Assembly: GCF_001612785.1 (NCBI RefSeq)
Contig: NZ_BDBC01000012.1
Coordinates: forward strand, 124,001 to 188,000
DNA length: 64,000 nt
Origin: Nocardia beijingensis NBRC 16342
Lineage (GTDB): Bacteria > Actinomycetota > Actinomycetes > Mycobacteriales > Mycobacteriaceae
Direction: 5' to 3'
The translations under genes were made by a program, and so were the position numbers. How positions within the stretch are numbered: the stretch's first letter is position 1; every line of letters starts with the position of its first letter. This document shows positions 1 to 8,736 of the stretch, one piece after another. The notes under the pieces are model-generated. The model was not told the DNA's origin and ran no database searches. It worked only from the letters and a program-made list of their open reading frames with translations.

Positions 1-298
1 CCGAGGTCGCCATGCACACGCCGACTCTGCCGGTGGCCTGGGCGTAGCCGGTGGCCGCGTGCCCCGCGCCTTGCTCGTGCCGGACCAGGACGTGCCGGAT
101 CCGGCGCGAATCCAGCAGCGGGTCGTAGACCGGGAGAATCGCTCCGCCCGGAATGCCGAAGACCACTTCGACGCCGAGTTCTTCGAGCGCGCGGACCACG
201 GCCTGCGCGCCGGTCATGCGTTCCGTGGTCGCGGGCGGGGGTGCCGGATCGGGATGCTGCGGGCGCGGCGCGGTCGGCCGCGCGAGGGATGAGCTCAC
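1..298 (-). CDS. Acetolactate synthase large subunit-like TPP enzyme, N-terminal part (runs off the left edge)
   Basis: The minus strand encodes the first ~99 residues of a thiamine-diphosphate enzyme of the acetohydroxyacid synthase family, which condenses pyruvate with pyruvate or 2-oxobutyrate in branched-chain amino acid synthesis. After a variable Pro/Ala-rich leader of ~25 residues the TPP-binding N domain is clear: [15 protein letters not shown] and, further on, [17 protein letters not shown], where the Glu of HEQGA is the conserved activator of the TPP aminopyrimidine ring. The start is taken as the GTG at 298; an in-frame ATG lies about 27 codons inside. The C-terminal two thirds are outside the window, so IlvB cannot be told from paralogous TPP enzymes. 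Family certain, exact role inferred. Confidence 0.8.
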   Translation of the reverse strand, partial: MSSSLARPTAPRPQHPDPAPPPATTERMTGAQAVVRALEELGVEVVFGIPGGAILPVYDPLLDSRRIRHVLVRHEQGAGHAATGYAQATGRVGVCMATS

Positions 299-596
299 GG
301 GAAACTCCGTTCTGCTGCGTCGAGACGCGCGAATACCGCTGCCGCAGTGTGATTTCGCGCAGGCTGACGCCGACGATCGAGGAAGCGGCCGCGCCCGGGG
401 CGACACACCGGCTGGTCGCGGCAGGTCTCTCTGCCGTGGGTGCGTCGCGGGCGTTGCCCGGCTCGCCGGTCCGCGATCCCGTGGTGAGGACGGACCGTCC
501 TGGCACGGCGCCTGATGGGGCGCGCGTGCGGATCACGATCTTAACCCGGCGCGCGGAGCAGGTCGCGCCGGATTCCCGGCCCGCCGGGCGGCGCGG
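299..596 (-). other. Untranslated leader/intergenic region upstream of the acetolactate-synthase-like gene
   Basis: About 300 bases with no supported gene lie between the end of the carboxylase gene and the start of the TPP-enzyme gene, both on the minus strand. ilvB genes of Actinobacteria often have attenuator leaders, but I could not identify a leader peptide rich in branched-chain codons or a convincing terminator/antiterminator pair here. Several GC-rich short stems are possible. Nothing further is claimed. Confidence 0.4.
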
Positions 597-3500
597 TCAG
601 CGCAGAGTGCGGATCCAGCGGCGGGTATCGGCCGGATCGATGACGTCGTCGACTTCCAGGACGGTGGCGGCGGTCAGCGCCTTGCCGTTGGCGTAGGCGA
701 GCTGGACCAGGTTGTCGAACGCGTGCTGCCGCTCGCCCGGATCCTCGATGGCGGCCAGTTCCTTGGCGAACCCGAGACGCACCGCGCCCTCCAACCCCAT
801 GCCGCCGATCTCCCCCGTCGGCCAGGCGATGACGAACCGGGGCGCGCGGAACGAGCCCGCCGCCATGGCCTGAGCGCCGAGACCGTAGCCCTTGCGCACG
901 ATGACGGTGCCCAGCGGCACCGAGAGCGCGGCGGAGTCGATGAACAGGCGGCTGAACTTCGTCACCGTGGCGTCCTTCTCCGCCTCCGGGCCCACCATGA
1001 AACCCGGTGTGTCGCACAAGGAGACGATCGGCAAGCCGTGCGCGTCGCACAGCCGCAGGAACATGCCGAGTTTGTCGGCGGCCGGAGCGTCGATCGCCCC
1101 GCCGTGATGGTGACAGTCGTTGGCGATCAAGCCGAACGGCCGTCCCTCGACCCGGATCAGCGCGGTGACGATCCCGGCCGCCCAGTCGCGGCGCAACTCC
1201 AGCACCGAGCCGACATCGGCGACGGCCTCGATGGCGGCACGAATGTCGAACGCGCGCAGCCGATTCTCGGGGACCACGTGCCGCGCCAGTCGCGGGTCCG
1301 GTGCGGTCCAGTCCGCGATGTCGCCCTGGAAGTAGGCCAGATAGCGCCGCGCGGTGGCGACCGCTTCCGCCTCGTCCGCGGCGACGACGTGCACGACGCC
1401 GTTGCGGCGCTGCACGTCGATCGGGCCGATCTCCTCGGGGGCGTATACGCCCAGGCCGCCGCCCTCGATCATGGCGGGACCGCCCATGCCGATATTCGCG
1501 TCCGGAGTGGCGATCACGACATCGCACATCCCGAGCAGCGCCGCGTTGCCCGCGAAGCAGCGCCCGGACACGATCCCGATCAGCGGCACCCGGCCCGACA
1601 GCGCGCCCATCGCGCGGAAGGTGGTCACGTCGAGGCCGGAGATGCCGGGGTAGTCGGTGTCACCGGGTCTGCCGCCGCCGCCCTCGGTGAAGAAGATCAC
1701 CGGAAGACTCTGCACGCGAGCCAGTTCCAGCATGCGGTCGGTCTTGACGTGGTTGCGCATCCCTTGGGTGCCCGCGAGCACCGTGTAGTCGTAGGACAGC
1801 ACGACCGCGCGGGACCGGTCGGGGCCGAATCGCTCGGCGTCGACGGTGGCGACGCCCGCGATCAGCCCGTCCGCGGGCGTGTTCGCGATCAGGTCCTCCG
1901 GACTGCGGCGCAGACGCTGGGCGGCGACCGCGAGCGCGCCGTACTCCACGAAACTGTCCGCGTCGACCAGGTCGGCGATGTTCTCCCTTGCGGTGCGCCG
2001 CCCGAGCCGATGGCGTTTGGCCACCGCCTCCGGCCGCGCTTCGTCCAGCACGACGCCGTGGCGAGCGTTGACCTCGGCGAGGTCGGCGCGCACCGAGTCC
2101 AGATCGACCGCGGTGTCATCCAGCACCGCGCCGTCGTGCTCGGCGGGGACGAAGGTCAGCAGCGGCGTGTGCGGATCGACGACCGCCCCGACCGCCGTGA
2201 CGTGGCGGCACACGCGCAAGTCCTGCTCGGCGCGCACCACGTGCTGCATCTTCATCGCTTCCAGCACCGCGACCTCGCCGCCCGCCGCGATCACCGCGCC
2301 GGGTTCGGCGAGAGCGACCACCGTGCCGCCCATGGGCGAGCGCACCGCTTCCTCGTCGCCGGCCAGCGTCACTTCGGCCGGCGCGGTCTCTTCCCGGCCG
2401 GGCGCGGCGGGCAGGGCGACGGCGAAATCGCCTGCGCGCTCGACCAGTTGGTCGACATTTCGCTCGAACCAGGTGGTCGGCACCACGCGGCCCTCCGACA
2501 GGTCCGCCAGAACCGCGCGCAGCACGGCGACATTGGTGTCCACCCCGGTCACGACCGTCTCGGCCAGCGCGTCGGCGCACCGGCGCAGCGCGGCCGGATA
2601 GGACGGACCGCGGGCGACGATCTTCGCCAGCAGGGAGTCGAAGCGCGCGTCCTGCCGCATCCCGGCGAACGCGGCGGTGTCGACCCGCACGCCGACACCG
2701 GTCGGCGGCGCGAACCGGGTCAGCGTGCCGGTGCCGGGCAGCACGTCGCCGCCCGCGGTGACGGTTTCGGCGTTCAGGCGCGCCTGCACCGCGTAACCAC
2801 GCGCCGCGCCGGGATCGGGCAGGGCGAGATCGGCCAGCGTGGCGCCACGGGCGAGATCGCATTGCACCGCGACCAGATCGATGCCGAGGACGGCTTCGGT
2901 GACGGTGTGCTCGACCTGCAGCCGCGGGTTGACCTCGAGGAACCACGCCTCGTCGCCGCGGGCCAGGAATTCGACGGTGAGAACGCCGCGGCAGCCGACG
3001 GATTCGGCGAGCCGGGCCGCCCAGCGATGCAGCCGCTCGCGCAACCCGGCGGGCAACTCGGGTGCGGGCGCGACCTCGAGCAGTTTCTGCTGCCTGCGCT
3101 GCACGCTGCAATCACGATCGCCGACGGCCGCCGCCACCGCGCCGTCGGTGACGATCTGGACCTCGATGTGGCGCGCCGCGGGGATCAGCGCCTCCGCGTA
3201 GACCGCGTCGTCGCCGAATCCGGCCAGCGCCTCCGCACGGCAGCGTTCGAACACCTCCGGCAGACGGCTCGCGTCGCGCACCGCCCGCATGCCCCGTCCG
3301 CCACCGCCCGCGGCGGCCTTCACCATCACCCCGTCGGGATGCGCGGCGAGCAGGGCCTCCGCCTCGGCGATGTCCGCGCCGCGGCGGGTCGCCGGGATCA
3401 CCGGGACACCCGCGCGCTCGGCCGCCGCGCGCGCCGCGGTCTTGTCGCCGAAGATCTCCAGCGCCGCGGGCGACGGACCCACGAACACGAGTTCGGCCGC

Positions 3501-3782
3501 CGCACACGCCCGCGCGAATTCCGCGCTTTCGCTGAGGAATCCGTAGCCGGGATGCACCAACGCGCCGGGGCCCGCCTTTCGCGCCGCCGCGACCACGGCC
3601 GCGACGTCGAGGTAGGCGGCGGCTCCGACGCCCGGCAGCGCCACCGCATCGTCGGCCAGGCGGACGTGCAGCGCGTCCCGTTCTTCGGCGGTGTGCACCG
3701 CGAGGGTCCGCCAACCCAGTTCCCGGGCGGTGCGCAACACCCGCACCGCCACTTCTCCCCTGTTCGCCACGACGACCTGCAT
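597..3782 (-). CDS. Single-chain acyl-CoA carboxylase (biotin carboxylase + BCCP + carboxyltransferase)
   Basis: A 1061-residue fused biotin-dependent carboxylase, cytosolic, adding bicarbonate-derived CO2 to an acyl-CoA. Order: biotin carboxylase ~1-445 (VVVANRGEVAVRV at the start, Gly-rich ATP-grasp loop KAAAGGGGRGMR, catalytic EVNPRLQVEHTVTE); biotinyl domain ~480-550 with the EAMKM lysine near residue 511; carboxyltransferase beta and alpha halves ~560-1061. Most actinobacterial acetyl/propionyl-CoA carboxylases split these over two subunits; a single-chain form is known from the mycobacterial long-chain acyl-CoA carboxylase (LCC), so a similar broad or long-chain specificity is inferred. 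I chose the ATG at 3782 (MQVVVANRGE) because the upstream ATG at 3821 would place codons across the divergent operator palindrome. The TetR gene upstream is the likely repressor. Confidence 0.9.
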   Translation of the reverse strand: MQVVVANRGEVAVRVLRTARELGWRTLAVHTAEERDALHVRLADDAVALPGVGAAAYLDVAAVVAAARKAGPGALVHPGYGFLSESAEFARACAAAELVFVGPSPAALEIFGDKTAARAAAERAGVPVIPATRRGADIAEAEALLAAHPDGVMVKAAAGGGGRGMRAVRDASRLPEVFERCRAEALAGFGDDAVYAEALIPAARHIEVQIVTDGAVAAAVGDRDCSVQRRQQKLLEVAPAPELPAGLRERLHRWAARLAESVGCRGVLTVEFLARGDEAWFLEVNPRLQVEHTVTEAVLGIDLVAVQCDLARGATLADLALPDPGAARGYAVQARLNAETVTAGGDVLPGTGTLTRFAPPTGVGVRVDTAAFAGMRQDARFDSLLAKIVARGPSYPAALRRCADALAETVVTGVDTNVAVLRAVLADLSEGRVVPTTWFERNVDQLVERAGDFAVALPAAPGREETAPAEVTLAGDEEAVRSPMGGTVVALAEPGAVIAAGGEVAVLEAMKMQHVVRAEQDLRVCRHVTAVGAVVDPHTPLLTFVPAEHDGAVLDDTAVDLDSVRADLAEVNARHGVVLDEARPEAVAKRHRLGRRTARENIADLVDADSFVEYGALAVAAQRLRRSPEDLIANTPADGLIAGVATVDAERFGPDRSRAVVLSYDYTVLAGTQGMRNHVKTDRMLELARVQSLPVIFFTEGGGGRPGDTDYPGISGLDVTTFRAMGALSGRVPLIGIVSGRCFAGNAALLGMCDVVIATPDANIGMGGPAMIEGGGLGVYAPEEIGPIDVQRRNGVVHVVAADEAEAVATARRYLAYFQGDIADWTAPDPRLARHVVPENRLRAFDIRAAIEAVADVGSVLELRRDWAAGIVTALIRVEGRPFGLIANDCHHHGGAIDAPAADKLGMFLRLCDAHGLPIVSLCDTPGFMVGPEAEKDATVTKFSRLFIDSAALSVPLGTVIVRKGYGLGAQAMAAGSFRAPRFVIAWPTGEIGGMGLEGAVRLGFAKELAAIEDPGERQHAFDNLVQLAYANGKALTAATVLEVDDVIDPADTRRWIRTLR

Positions 3783-3795
3783 GCCGCACAGTCTC

Positions 3796-3819
3796 GTTGA
3801 CGTTGACGTCAACGTCAAC
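3796..3819. promoter_or_regulatory. Perfect 24-bp palindromic operator in the carboxylase/TetR divergent promoter
   Basis: The half-site GTTGACGTTGAC is followed immediately by its exact reverse complement, and within each half GTTGAC is repeated. The palindrome sits 13 bases upstream of the preferred carboxylase start and 19 bases upstream of the divergent TetR start, the usual place for an autoregulating TetR operator. The palindrome is seen directly; binding by the adjacent TetR protein is inferred. Confidence 0.8.
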
Positions 3820-3838
3820 ATGAGCGACCATATTCGTC

Positions 3839-4447
3839 GTGACCCAGTCCACCTGGTCGGTGCGCGCCGCGCGCGAGCGCTCGCACACCTCCCGGCACCG
3901 CGCGCTGCTCGACGCCGCCGCCCGCGTGTTCGCCGAGCGCGGCTACGACAACACCACCGTCGCCGCCATCACCGCCGAGGCCGGCGTCTCCCGCGCGACG
4001 ATGTACGTCTACTTCGCCTCTAAGGAGGAGATCTTCCTCGCCTTGGCCGAGCGGGTGCGCGACGACTTCCTCGCCGCGCAGGAGCCGGGCATCGAGGACG
4101 ACGATCCGCGAACGATGCTGCGCGCCACCATCGCGTCCTTCGCCGCCGCTGTCGCCGCGGCGGGACCTCTGCTGCGCCTGATCGACGAGCGCGGCGCAGT
4201 CGACCCGAAGGTGGCGGCGCTGGCCGAGGAGATCACCGAACGGCCGATCCGCCGCTTCACGCGGTATCTCCAGCGCCAGGTCGACGCGGGCCGCGTCACC
4301 CCCGTGACGACGCCGCGGGTGATCGCGGAAACCATCGGCTACACCCTCACCGCGGGCATACTCGCGCGCCGGACCACCGGTGAATCCTGCCTCGCGGAGT
4401 ATCGCGATGCCATGGGGAAAGTGGCGGAGGCCCTACTCGGCTTGTAG
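3839..4447 (+). CDS. TetR/AcrR family regulator, divergent from the acyl-CoA carboxylase
   Basis: A 202-residue TetR-type repressor. The N-terminal helix-turn-helix is clear at ~20-65 (LLDAAARVFAERGYDNTTV, then VSRATMYVYFASKEEIF), followed by a ligand-binding domain of ordinary length without recognisable specificity. The GTG start lies 19 bases after the operator palindrome, so the message is probably very short-leadered or leaderless. Divergent pairing with a carboxylase and a shared operator suggest it senses an acyl-CoA or fatty acid and controls both genes; this is inference from position. Confidence 0.88.
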   Translation: MTQSTWSVRAARERSHTSRHRALLDAAARVFAERGYDNTTVAAITAEAGVSRATMYVYFASKEEIFLALAERVRDDFLAAQEPGIEDDDPRTMLRATIASFAAAVAAAGPLLRLIDERGAVDPKVAALAEEITERPIRRFTRYLQRQVDAGRVTPVTTPRVIAETIGYTLTAGILARRTTGESCLAEYRDAMGKVAEALLGL

Positions 4448-4473
4448 GCCCGCTACCACCCGATCGGGACGAC

Positions 4474-4920
4474 CTACCCCGCTTGGGGCACCAGCGCGGG
4501 GTCGTCCAGGACGCCGATCAGCGGAGTCAAGCGCCGCAGTTCTTCCAGATGAGCGGCACCGAGCAGGGCAAGGGTCTGCCTGCCCGCCTCGGTGAGCGCC
4601 AGCCGGACGACGCGGCGATCCTTGCCCCCTCCTCGCCTGCGGATGACGAGACCGAGTTGCTCGGTGCGGTCGATCAGTTGCACCACGCTGTGATGGCGAG
4701 CGGACAGGTATCCGGCGATCTCCCTGATGCTGGGGCCGTCCGGGTCGGTGTGCCCCCGGATCGCCAGCAACAGTTGGTGCTGCAAGTCGGTGAGGCCCAC
4801 TTCCGCCGCCCGGCGCTCACTCCACCGCAGCAATTGGCGCAGCCCGGTCCGGAACGCCAGCAGTTTCGAGTACTCCTGGTCGGTGAGGTGGGCAGCCGAG
4901 GACGTCGACCCTTCCATCAT
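4474..4920 (-). CDS. MarR family transcriptional regulator
   Basis: A 148-residue MarR-type winged-helix dimer. Visible elements are the recognition region IREIAGYLSARHHSVVQLIDR, split around residues 70-90, and the wing RRRGGGKDRRVVRLALTEAG with the conserved D-x-R of the family. Starts are possible at 4920 or at the next codon (MM). It is divergent from the SPW-repeat membrane gene, and an exact inverted repeat lies just upstream of the start, so autoregulation and control of the neighbour are likely. The ligand is unknown. Confidence 0.88.
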   Translation of the reverse strand: MMEGSTSSAAHLTDQEYSKLLAFRTGLRQLLRWSERRAAEVGLTDLQHQLLLAIRGHTDPDGPSIREIAGYLSARHHSVVQLIDRTEQLGLVIRRRGGGKDRRVVRLALTEAGRQTLALLGAAHLEELRRLTPLIGVLDDPALVPQAG

Positions 4921-4923
4921 GGA

Positions 4924-4936
4924 GTGATATTATCAC
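4924..4936. promoter_or_regulatory. MarR-type operator candidate GTGATA-T-TATCAC
   Basis: A perfect 13-base inverted repeat (six-base arms, one-base centre) begins four bases upstream of the marR-like start codon. It is followed by the AT-rich stretch TGATATATAA, which could be the -10 region for the divergent SPW gene. The repeat is seen; its use by the adjacent regulator is inferred. Confidence 0.55.
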
Positions 4937-5049
4937 AGCATGATATATAAGTGAGCGGCGACGCGACGGCCGCGCTGCGGACCGATGGCCGGCCGCCCGG
5001 GCTCGAGAGAGCTTCGATTCGCCACTATGTCCGAGGAGTGGTGGAGAAC

Positions 5050-5553
5050 ATGAGTAGTGAAACCATGATGAGCCGGCATCCCGACATCGTGGAGTTGCGG
5101 GAGAAGTACGAGCGCGCTTCCGAGGCGCCGGACGCCCAGGCGGTCACCGGACTGCTGTTCCTGACCGGGTTGTATCTCGCGATCTCTCCGTGGGTCGTCG
5201 GGTTCAACGGGTTTTCGACCTTGACCGTCAACAATCTCGTCTGCGGTATCGCGCTGGCGATGCTGGCGCTCGGGTTCGCCTCGGTCTACGGCCGCACCCA
5301 CGGCATCGTCTGGGCCGCACCGCTGATCGGCCTGTGGACGATCCTCGCCCCGTGGATCGTCAGCGGGAACGTCGACACCAGGTCGACGATCTGGAACAAC
5401 GTCGTCACAGGCGCGCTCGCCGTCCTGCTCGGCCTGGGGTCGATGCTCCTCGGGATGAGCCGGACCGCACGTCACACCGGCCAGGCATCCCATGCGGGCG
5501 CGACGCGAACCCAGCGACCGTCCGGGCTTCCGCCGGAAACAACCACGCGCTGA
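5050..5553 (+). CDS. SPW repeat membrane protein
   Basis: A 167-residue integral membrane protein of the SPW-repeat type. Two tandem units carry the signature Trp: LAISPWVVGF in the first half and TILAPWIVSG in the second, each after a hydrophobic helix, giving about four membrane segments. The ATG at 5050 is preceded by AGGAG at a good distance, so I prefer it over upstream in-frame starts. The function of the family is unknown. It is divergent from the MarR gene with an operator between them, suggesting stress-dependent control. Confidence 0.8.
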   Translation: MSSETMMSRHPDIVELREKYERASEAPDAQAVTGLLFLTGLYLAISPWVVGFNGFSTLTVNNLVCGIALAMLALGFASVYGRTHGIVWAAPLIGLWTILAPWIVSGNVDTRSTIWNNVVTGALAVLLGLGSMLLGMSRTARHTGQASHAGATRTQRPSGLPPETTTR

Positions 5554-5705
5554 ACTGAACTCGACATCGATACGCCTGCTCGCACGGGGCGCGCACCGGC
5601 GCTCACGGCCCTTCCGCCGACATCCGAGCCGCCCCGCAGGATCACCTCATCGATCGAGACACCGTCGATTCGGTGAGCGCCTACCTCGCATCAGGAGACG
5701 CACAC

Positions 5706-5858
5706 ATGAACCAGCCCCACGACACCACCGACGACGAAGGTTCACCCGAAACCCCCGCCGCGAGCGAGAAGGACACCACGGAAGGCCGATCCGAGAATTC
5801 CGGCAAGCTGGCGGGCCCAGGCCCTGGAAGCGGCCGAGACGAAGACCCCGATACGTAA
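5706..5858 (+). CDS. Small acidic, disordered 50-residue protein
   Basis: A short gene starting at an ATG nine bases after a clear AGGAG. The product is rich in Asp, Glu, Ser, Thr, Pro and Gly with no hydrophobic stretch, so it should be an unstructured cytosolic peptide. I do not recognise a family. The strong ribosome site and biased composition favour a real gene over a chance frame; similar Gly/Asp-rich small proteins occur near stress genes in Actinobacteria, but no role is assigned. Confidence 0.5.
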   Translation: MNQPHDTTDDEGSPETPAASEKDTTEGRSENSGKLAGPGPGSGRDEDPDT

Positions 5859-6009
5859 ATCCAAGACTTGAACGGCCGGTCGGCGTGGGGCGTGGAGGAC
5901 CGGAGCCGGATCTGGACGTCCGGCTCGGTCGGCCACCGCGGTCGGCGCCGACCGAACGGCTCCTGACTTCCGGGGACGAGCCGCCCCCAGCGCGCGAGAC
6001 GGTGGTCGA

Positions 6010-6537
6010 TCAACGATCAGCGGGCACGTCCGGCTGCCGATCGCTCGACTCGGGCAACGCCACCGGCCAGTTCAGCTCGGTGCGCAGCTCCGCGGGGTCC
6101 ATGTCCGGAGCGGGCTCGGTCAAGTAGACCTCCCACCGCAACGGCCCCACCGCGAGTCCCTGCTCAGCGATCCAGGATCGCAGATGCTCCCAGGAGGCGG
6201 CCAAGCCGTCGAATCCACCGGCGTGCACGATCCTGGCCACCCGGCCCGCGGGCAGACAACCGGCGCGGACCTCGCGCTCGGCGCGCGGACTCCGATCGAC
6301 CGCGAATCCCACTTCGAGATCCAGCGCGCCATCCGCCTGCCGATACACGCAGAAGGCCGGTCCCTCGATCCTCGCGCCTTGACCGGCGAGGATCTCCGGC
6401 AGTAGCCGGAACGAGCGATCGAAGAAGTCCCGCAAATCCGCGGGGGCGACACGGTCCCGGATGACCGCCGTGGTCACCTCGGCGACATCGAGCAACTCGG
6501 GCTCGGCCGTCGAGGCGGCGGCCAGGTCGTCGGTCAT
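6010..6537 (-). CDS. GyrI-like effector-binding domain protein
   Basis: A 175-residue cytosolic protein matching the GyrI-like/AraC effector-binding (SRPBCC-like) fold. Visible elements are an N-terminal strand on EVTTAVIRDRV, the FDRSFRLLPEIL helix, the CVYRQADGALDLEVGFAV strand pair, LPAGRVARIVHAGGFDGL, and the terminal LRWEVYLTEP with a conserved aromatic and Glu. The family either binds small molecules as sensors or acts as an SOS-linked gyrase inhibitor in enteric bacteria. Stand-alone copies in Actinobacteria are mostly of unknown role. Confidence 0.78.
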   Translation of the reverse strand: MTDDLAAASTAEPELLDVAEVTTAVIRDRVAPADLRDFFDRSFRLLPEILAGQGARIEGPAFCVYRQADGALDLEVGFAVDRSPRAEREVRAGCLPAGRVARIVHAGGFDGLAASWEHLRSWIAEQGLAVGPLRWEVYLTEPAPDMDPAELRTELNWPVALPESSDRQPDVPADR

Positions 6538-6756
6538 GACTCTCCTTCACGTCGGGGATGCTCCATCCTCAACGACGCCGTGACTGCCCGAAAATCATCG
6601 GTTCGCCCGCTCATCGCCGAATGGTCGCGCCGGGCCGATCGAGCAGGAGATCATCGGCCTGGTGCGCCAGCGTGTGCGGCCGCCCGCGCGGTCGACGACC
6701 ATCTCACGCGGTTCATGAAACTGAACCAGTGAGGAAAATTCGTACCACCGGTGCGC

Positions 6757-6762
6757 TACACT
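6757..6762 (+). promoter_or_regulatory. -10 element TACACT of a probable leaderless promoter
   Basis: TACACT ends six bases before the GTG at 6769 that I take as the start of the following TetR gene. That spacing puts transcription initiation at the start codon, as is common in Actinobacteria. No Shine-Dalgarno sequence precedes the GTG, which agrees with leaderless translation. Inferred from spacing only. Confidence 0.5.
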
Positions 6763-6768
6763 GCGAGC

Positions 6769-7425
6769 GTGGCAACAGGGACATCGGCAGCAGGCCAGGC
6801 GGCTTCGCGTGGACGGATCGACAAACGACAGGCCATCCTCGACGCGGCATTCGTCGTTTTCGCGCGCCGTGGCTACGCCCAGGCCTGCGTGCAGGAGATC
6901 GCCGAGGAAGCCGGTGTCGCCAAGCCGACGATCTACAACCACCTCAACGACAAGGAGACGCTGTTCCGGCACGCGCTGGCGGCCGCGAGCGACGCGGTGC
7001 TGGCCGAGAACCTGTCGGTGGTGGACCGATTGCGCAACCCCGGTCCCGACTTGCGCGCCGCGCTGGAAGACCTGGCGTACCGGCTGATCCGGGTCTGCTG
7101 CGCCGAGCGATCCCGGTCGCTGCGCCGGCTGACCTACGGCCAGGTCGCGCAATTCCCCGACCTCATCGACATCGTCGTCAGCCGCACGTCCGACCGGCTC
7201 GCCGAGGCGCTGGCCGACCGGCTGGCGCGCCTGTCGCTGTCCGGCCGATTGCGCGCGGGCGATCCGGCCACCGCCGCGGAACAGTTCCTGGTGCTGATCA
7301 CCGGCCCGATGGAGGGCCGCTCACGATTGGGCACCCGCAAGGTCGCCACCGCCGAGATGCACGCGGTCGCCACAGCCGCGGTCGACACCTTCCTGCGGGC
7401 CTACGGCGTGCCGGAAAACGGATGA
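6769..7425 (+). CDS. TetR/AcrR family regulator
   Basis: A ~218-residue TetR-type regulator. The helix-turn-helix spans ~18-62 (ILDAAFVVFARRGYAQACV, then AGVAKPTIYNHLNDKETLF). The C-terminal part resembles the TetR_C domain with a QFLVLITGPM helix near the end. The start is placed at GTG 6769 because a TACACT -10 element lies just ahead; an in-frame GTG 18 bases earlier is the alternative. The SnoaL-like gene downstream on the same strand may be a target. Confidence 0.86.
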   Translation: MATGTSAAGQAASRGRIDKRQAILDAAFVVFARRGYAQACVQEIAEEAGVAKPTIYNHLNDKETLFRHALAAASDAVLAENLSVVDRLRNPGPDLRAALEDLAYRLIRVCCAERSRSLRRLTYGQVAQFPDLIDIVVSRTSDRLAEALADRLARLSLSGRLRAGDPATAAEQFLVLITGPMEGRSRLGTRKVATAEMHAVATAAVDTFLRAYGVPENG

Positions 7426-7545
7426 CCTGAACCGCTTTCCGCCGCGGCGCGATGTCCGCGATGCGACACAACAGACTTCACGACCGCCCAGTGGGCGGAG
7501 AACGATTCGCCGCGCGATCTCTCGTCGCCGGGAGAAAGGATCGAC

Positions 7546-8028
7546 GTGACCGGCTCACCCGAGGATCTGCTCGCGACCATCGAGGCCGAGCGGGCGATCT
7601 ACCGGACCTTCTACCACTTCTTCCGGCTCGCCGACACCGGGGAGAGCGAACGTTTCGTCGAATGCTTCACACCGGACGCGCTGATCGAGTACCGGATCAT
7701 GCCGGGTCCGGTGCAGCGTTTCCACGGACGCGACGAGTTCACGGCGTATATGAGCCGCGTACCGAAGTCCCAGCGCGCCATGGTGGCGCACGTCGCCGGT
7801 CAGGCCACCATCGAGTGGACCGAGGACGGTCCGCTGCTCACCGCCTACGCCACGGTGTGGCACTGGTTCACCACCAGGGAATCCGCCGACTCGAACCGGC
7901 CGGCGGACTGGACCACCATCGGCCTGGTACAGGACAGATACCAGAAGCACGAGGGGCAGTGGCTGATCTCCCACCGCGATGTGCGGCCGGTCGCGGGCCG
8001 GGTCGCCGCCGGGCGCGGACCGGTCTGA
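7546..8028 (+). CDS. SnoaL/NTF2-like protein (nuclear transport factor 2 family)
   Basis: A 160-residue NTF2-like cone fold. An N-terminal helix pair (IEAERAIYRTFYHFFRLADTG), the FTPDALIEYRI strand and the closing DRYQKHEGQWLISHRDV are typical of SnoaL_4-type enzymes and of ring-hydroxylating dioxygenase small-subunit relatives. GTG at 7546 follows GGAGAAAGGA. The active site of this fold is not readable from motifs, so cyclase, dehydratase and hydrolase roles all remain open. It lies 120 bases after a TetR gene on the same strand. Confidence 0.78.
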   Translation: MTGSPEDLLATIEAERAIYRTFYHFFRLADTGESERFVECFTPDALIEYRIMPGPVQRFHGRDEFTAYMSRVPKSQRAMVAHVAGQATIEWTEDGPLLTAYATVWHWFTTRESADSNRPADWTTIGLVQDRYQKHEGQWLISHRDVRPVAGRVAAGRGPV

Positions 8029-8736
8029 GCCACCGCCCCGGTCGCGCCGGTCGCACCCACCGAGTCCGACCCGTCCACTTTCCCGGCATAGTCCGGCCCG
8101 TCTCGACGCGCCTCGCCCGCGACTACCCCGCCCACAGCGCGCACCCATCGATCAATTCGAATCATGCGCCGCCTGTCGCTGTCCGCGACCGCCCGACGAC
8201 GCCTCCACGTACACCACCGTCCTCCGACGAAACCCGCTCGCGGAGTGGCGAACCCGCTCGGCTATCCGTCACGCATCCCGCGATATCGTCCTCCGCGGTG
8301 TCACGTCCACCGACACCGTGAAATTCTTCAATGCGCAGGTCAGAAGGGGTGAGCAAACCAGCCGCGCCACAGGACTATTCGCTCACGGCCGCCGTCGCCG
8401 GGAGTTGGCGGAAGCGAGGATCGGGCCGCGGGCAGGATAACTCTCGGTGAACGGCTCGTACGACGAGAGCGTCCGCCGTATCCTGAATCGGTTGGGAAAG
8501 AGGGGTGATGACCGAACGGCAGACGGCATCATCACCTACCCCCAGACGTTCACTTTCTCCGCCGCGCACGCGAAGCGCTGGCGAAATATCCTCTCCCGCA
8601 GCGATTTCCACGAACGCAGGCGCTGTCGACCACCCTCGGTGGCACAGTTCACACCCAGTGACGACAGTCCAGCGGCAAAGTCTCATGCGGGCATTTTGGC
8701 AACCCTCCAGTAATCTACTGCCCGATAGATCAACGG
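8029..8736. other. Intergenic region with no supported gene
   Basis: About 700 bases between the NTF2-like gene and the halogenase promoter. Short open frames occur on both strands but their compositions are Arg/Pro/Ser-rich as expected of chance frames in high-GC DNA, and none has a plausible start site. Base composition becomes visibly more AT-rich after ~8690, where the halogenase promoter region begins. Confidence 0.5.

Noticed and set aside
420..480. Segment in the acetolactate-synthase-like leader with loose similarity to SAM-riboswitch core bases
   Set aside because: Only a short GC-rich match; the pseudoknot and conserved loops of SAM-II/SAM-IV could not be drawn, and the gene is not in methionine metabolism.
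723..3800. A ~1000-codon open frame on the plus strand opposite the carboxylase gene
   Set aside because: It is antisense to a certain gene and its translation is His/Arg/Gly/Asp-rich, the usual mirror of GC-rich third codon positions. The same holds for the long frames at 9501-11390 on the minus strand and 21217-23778 on the plus strand.
8447..8713. Plus-strand 88-codon frame before the halogenase promoter
   Set aside because: No ribosome site, composition biased to Arg/Ser/Pro, overlapped by an equally long minus-strand frame, and no family resemblance.
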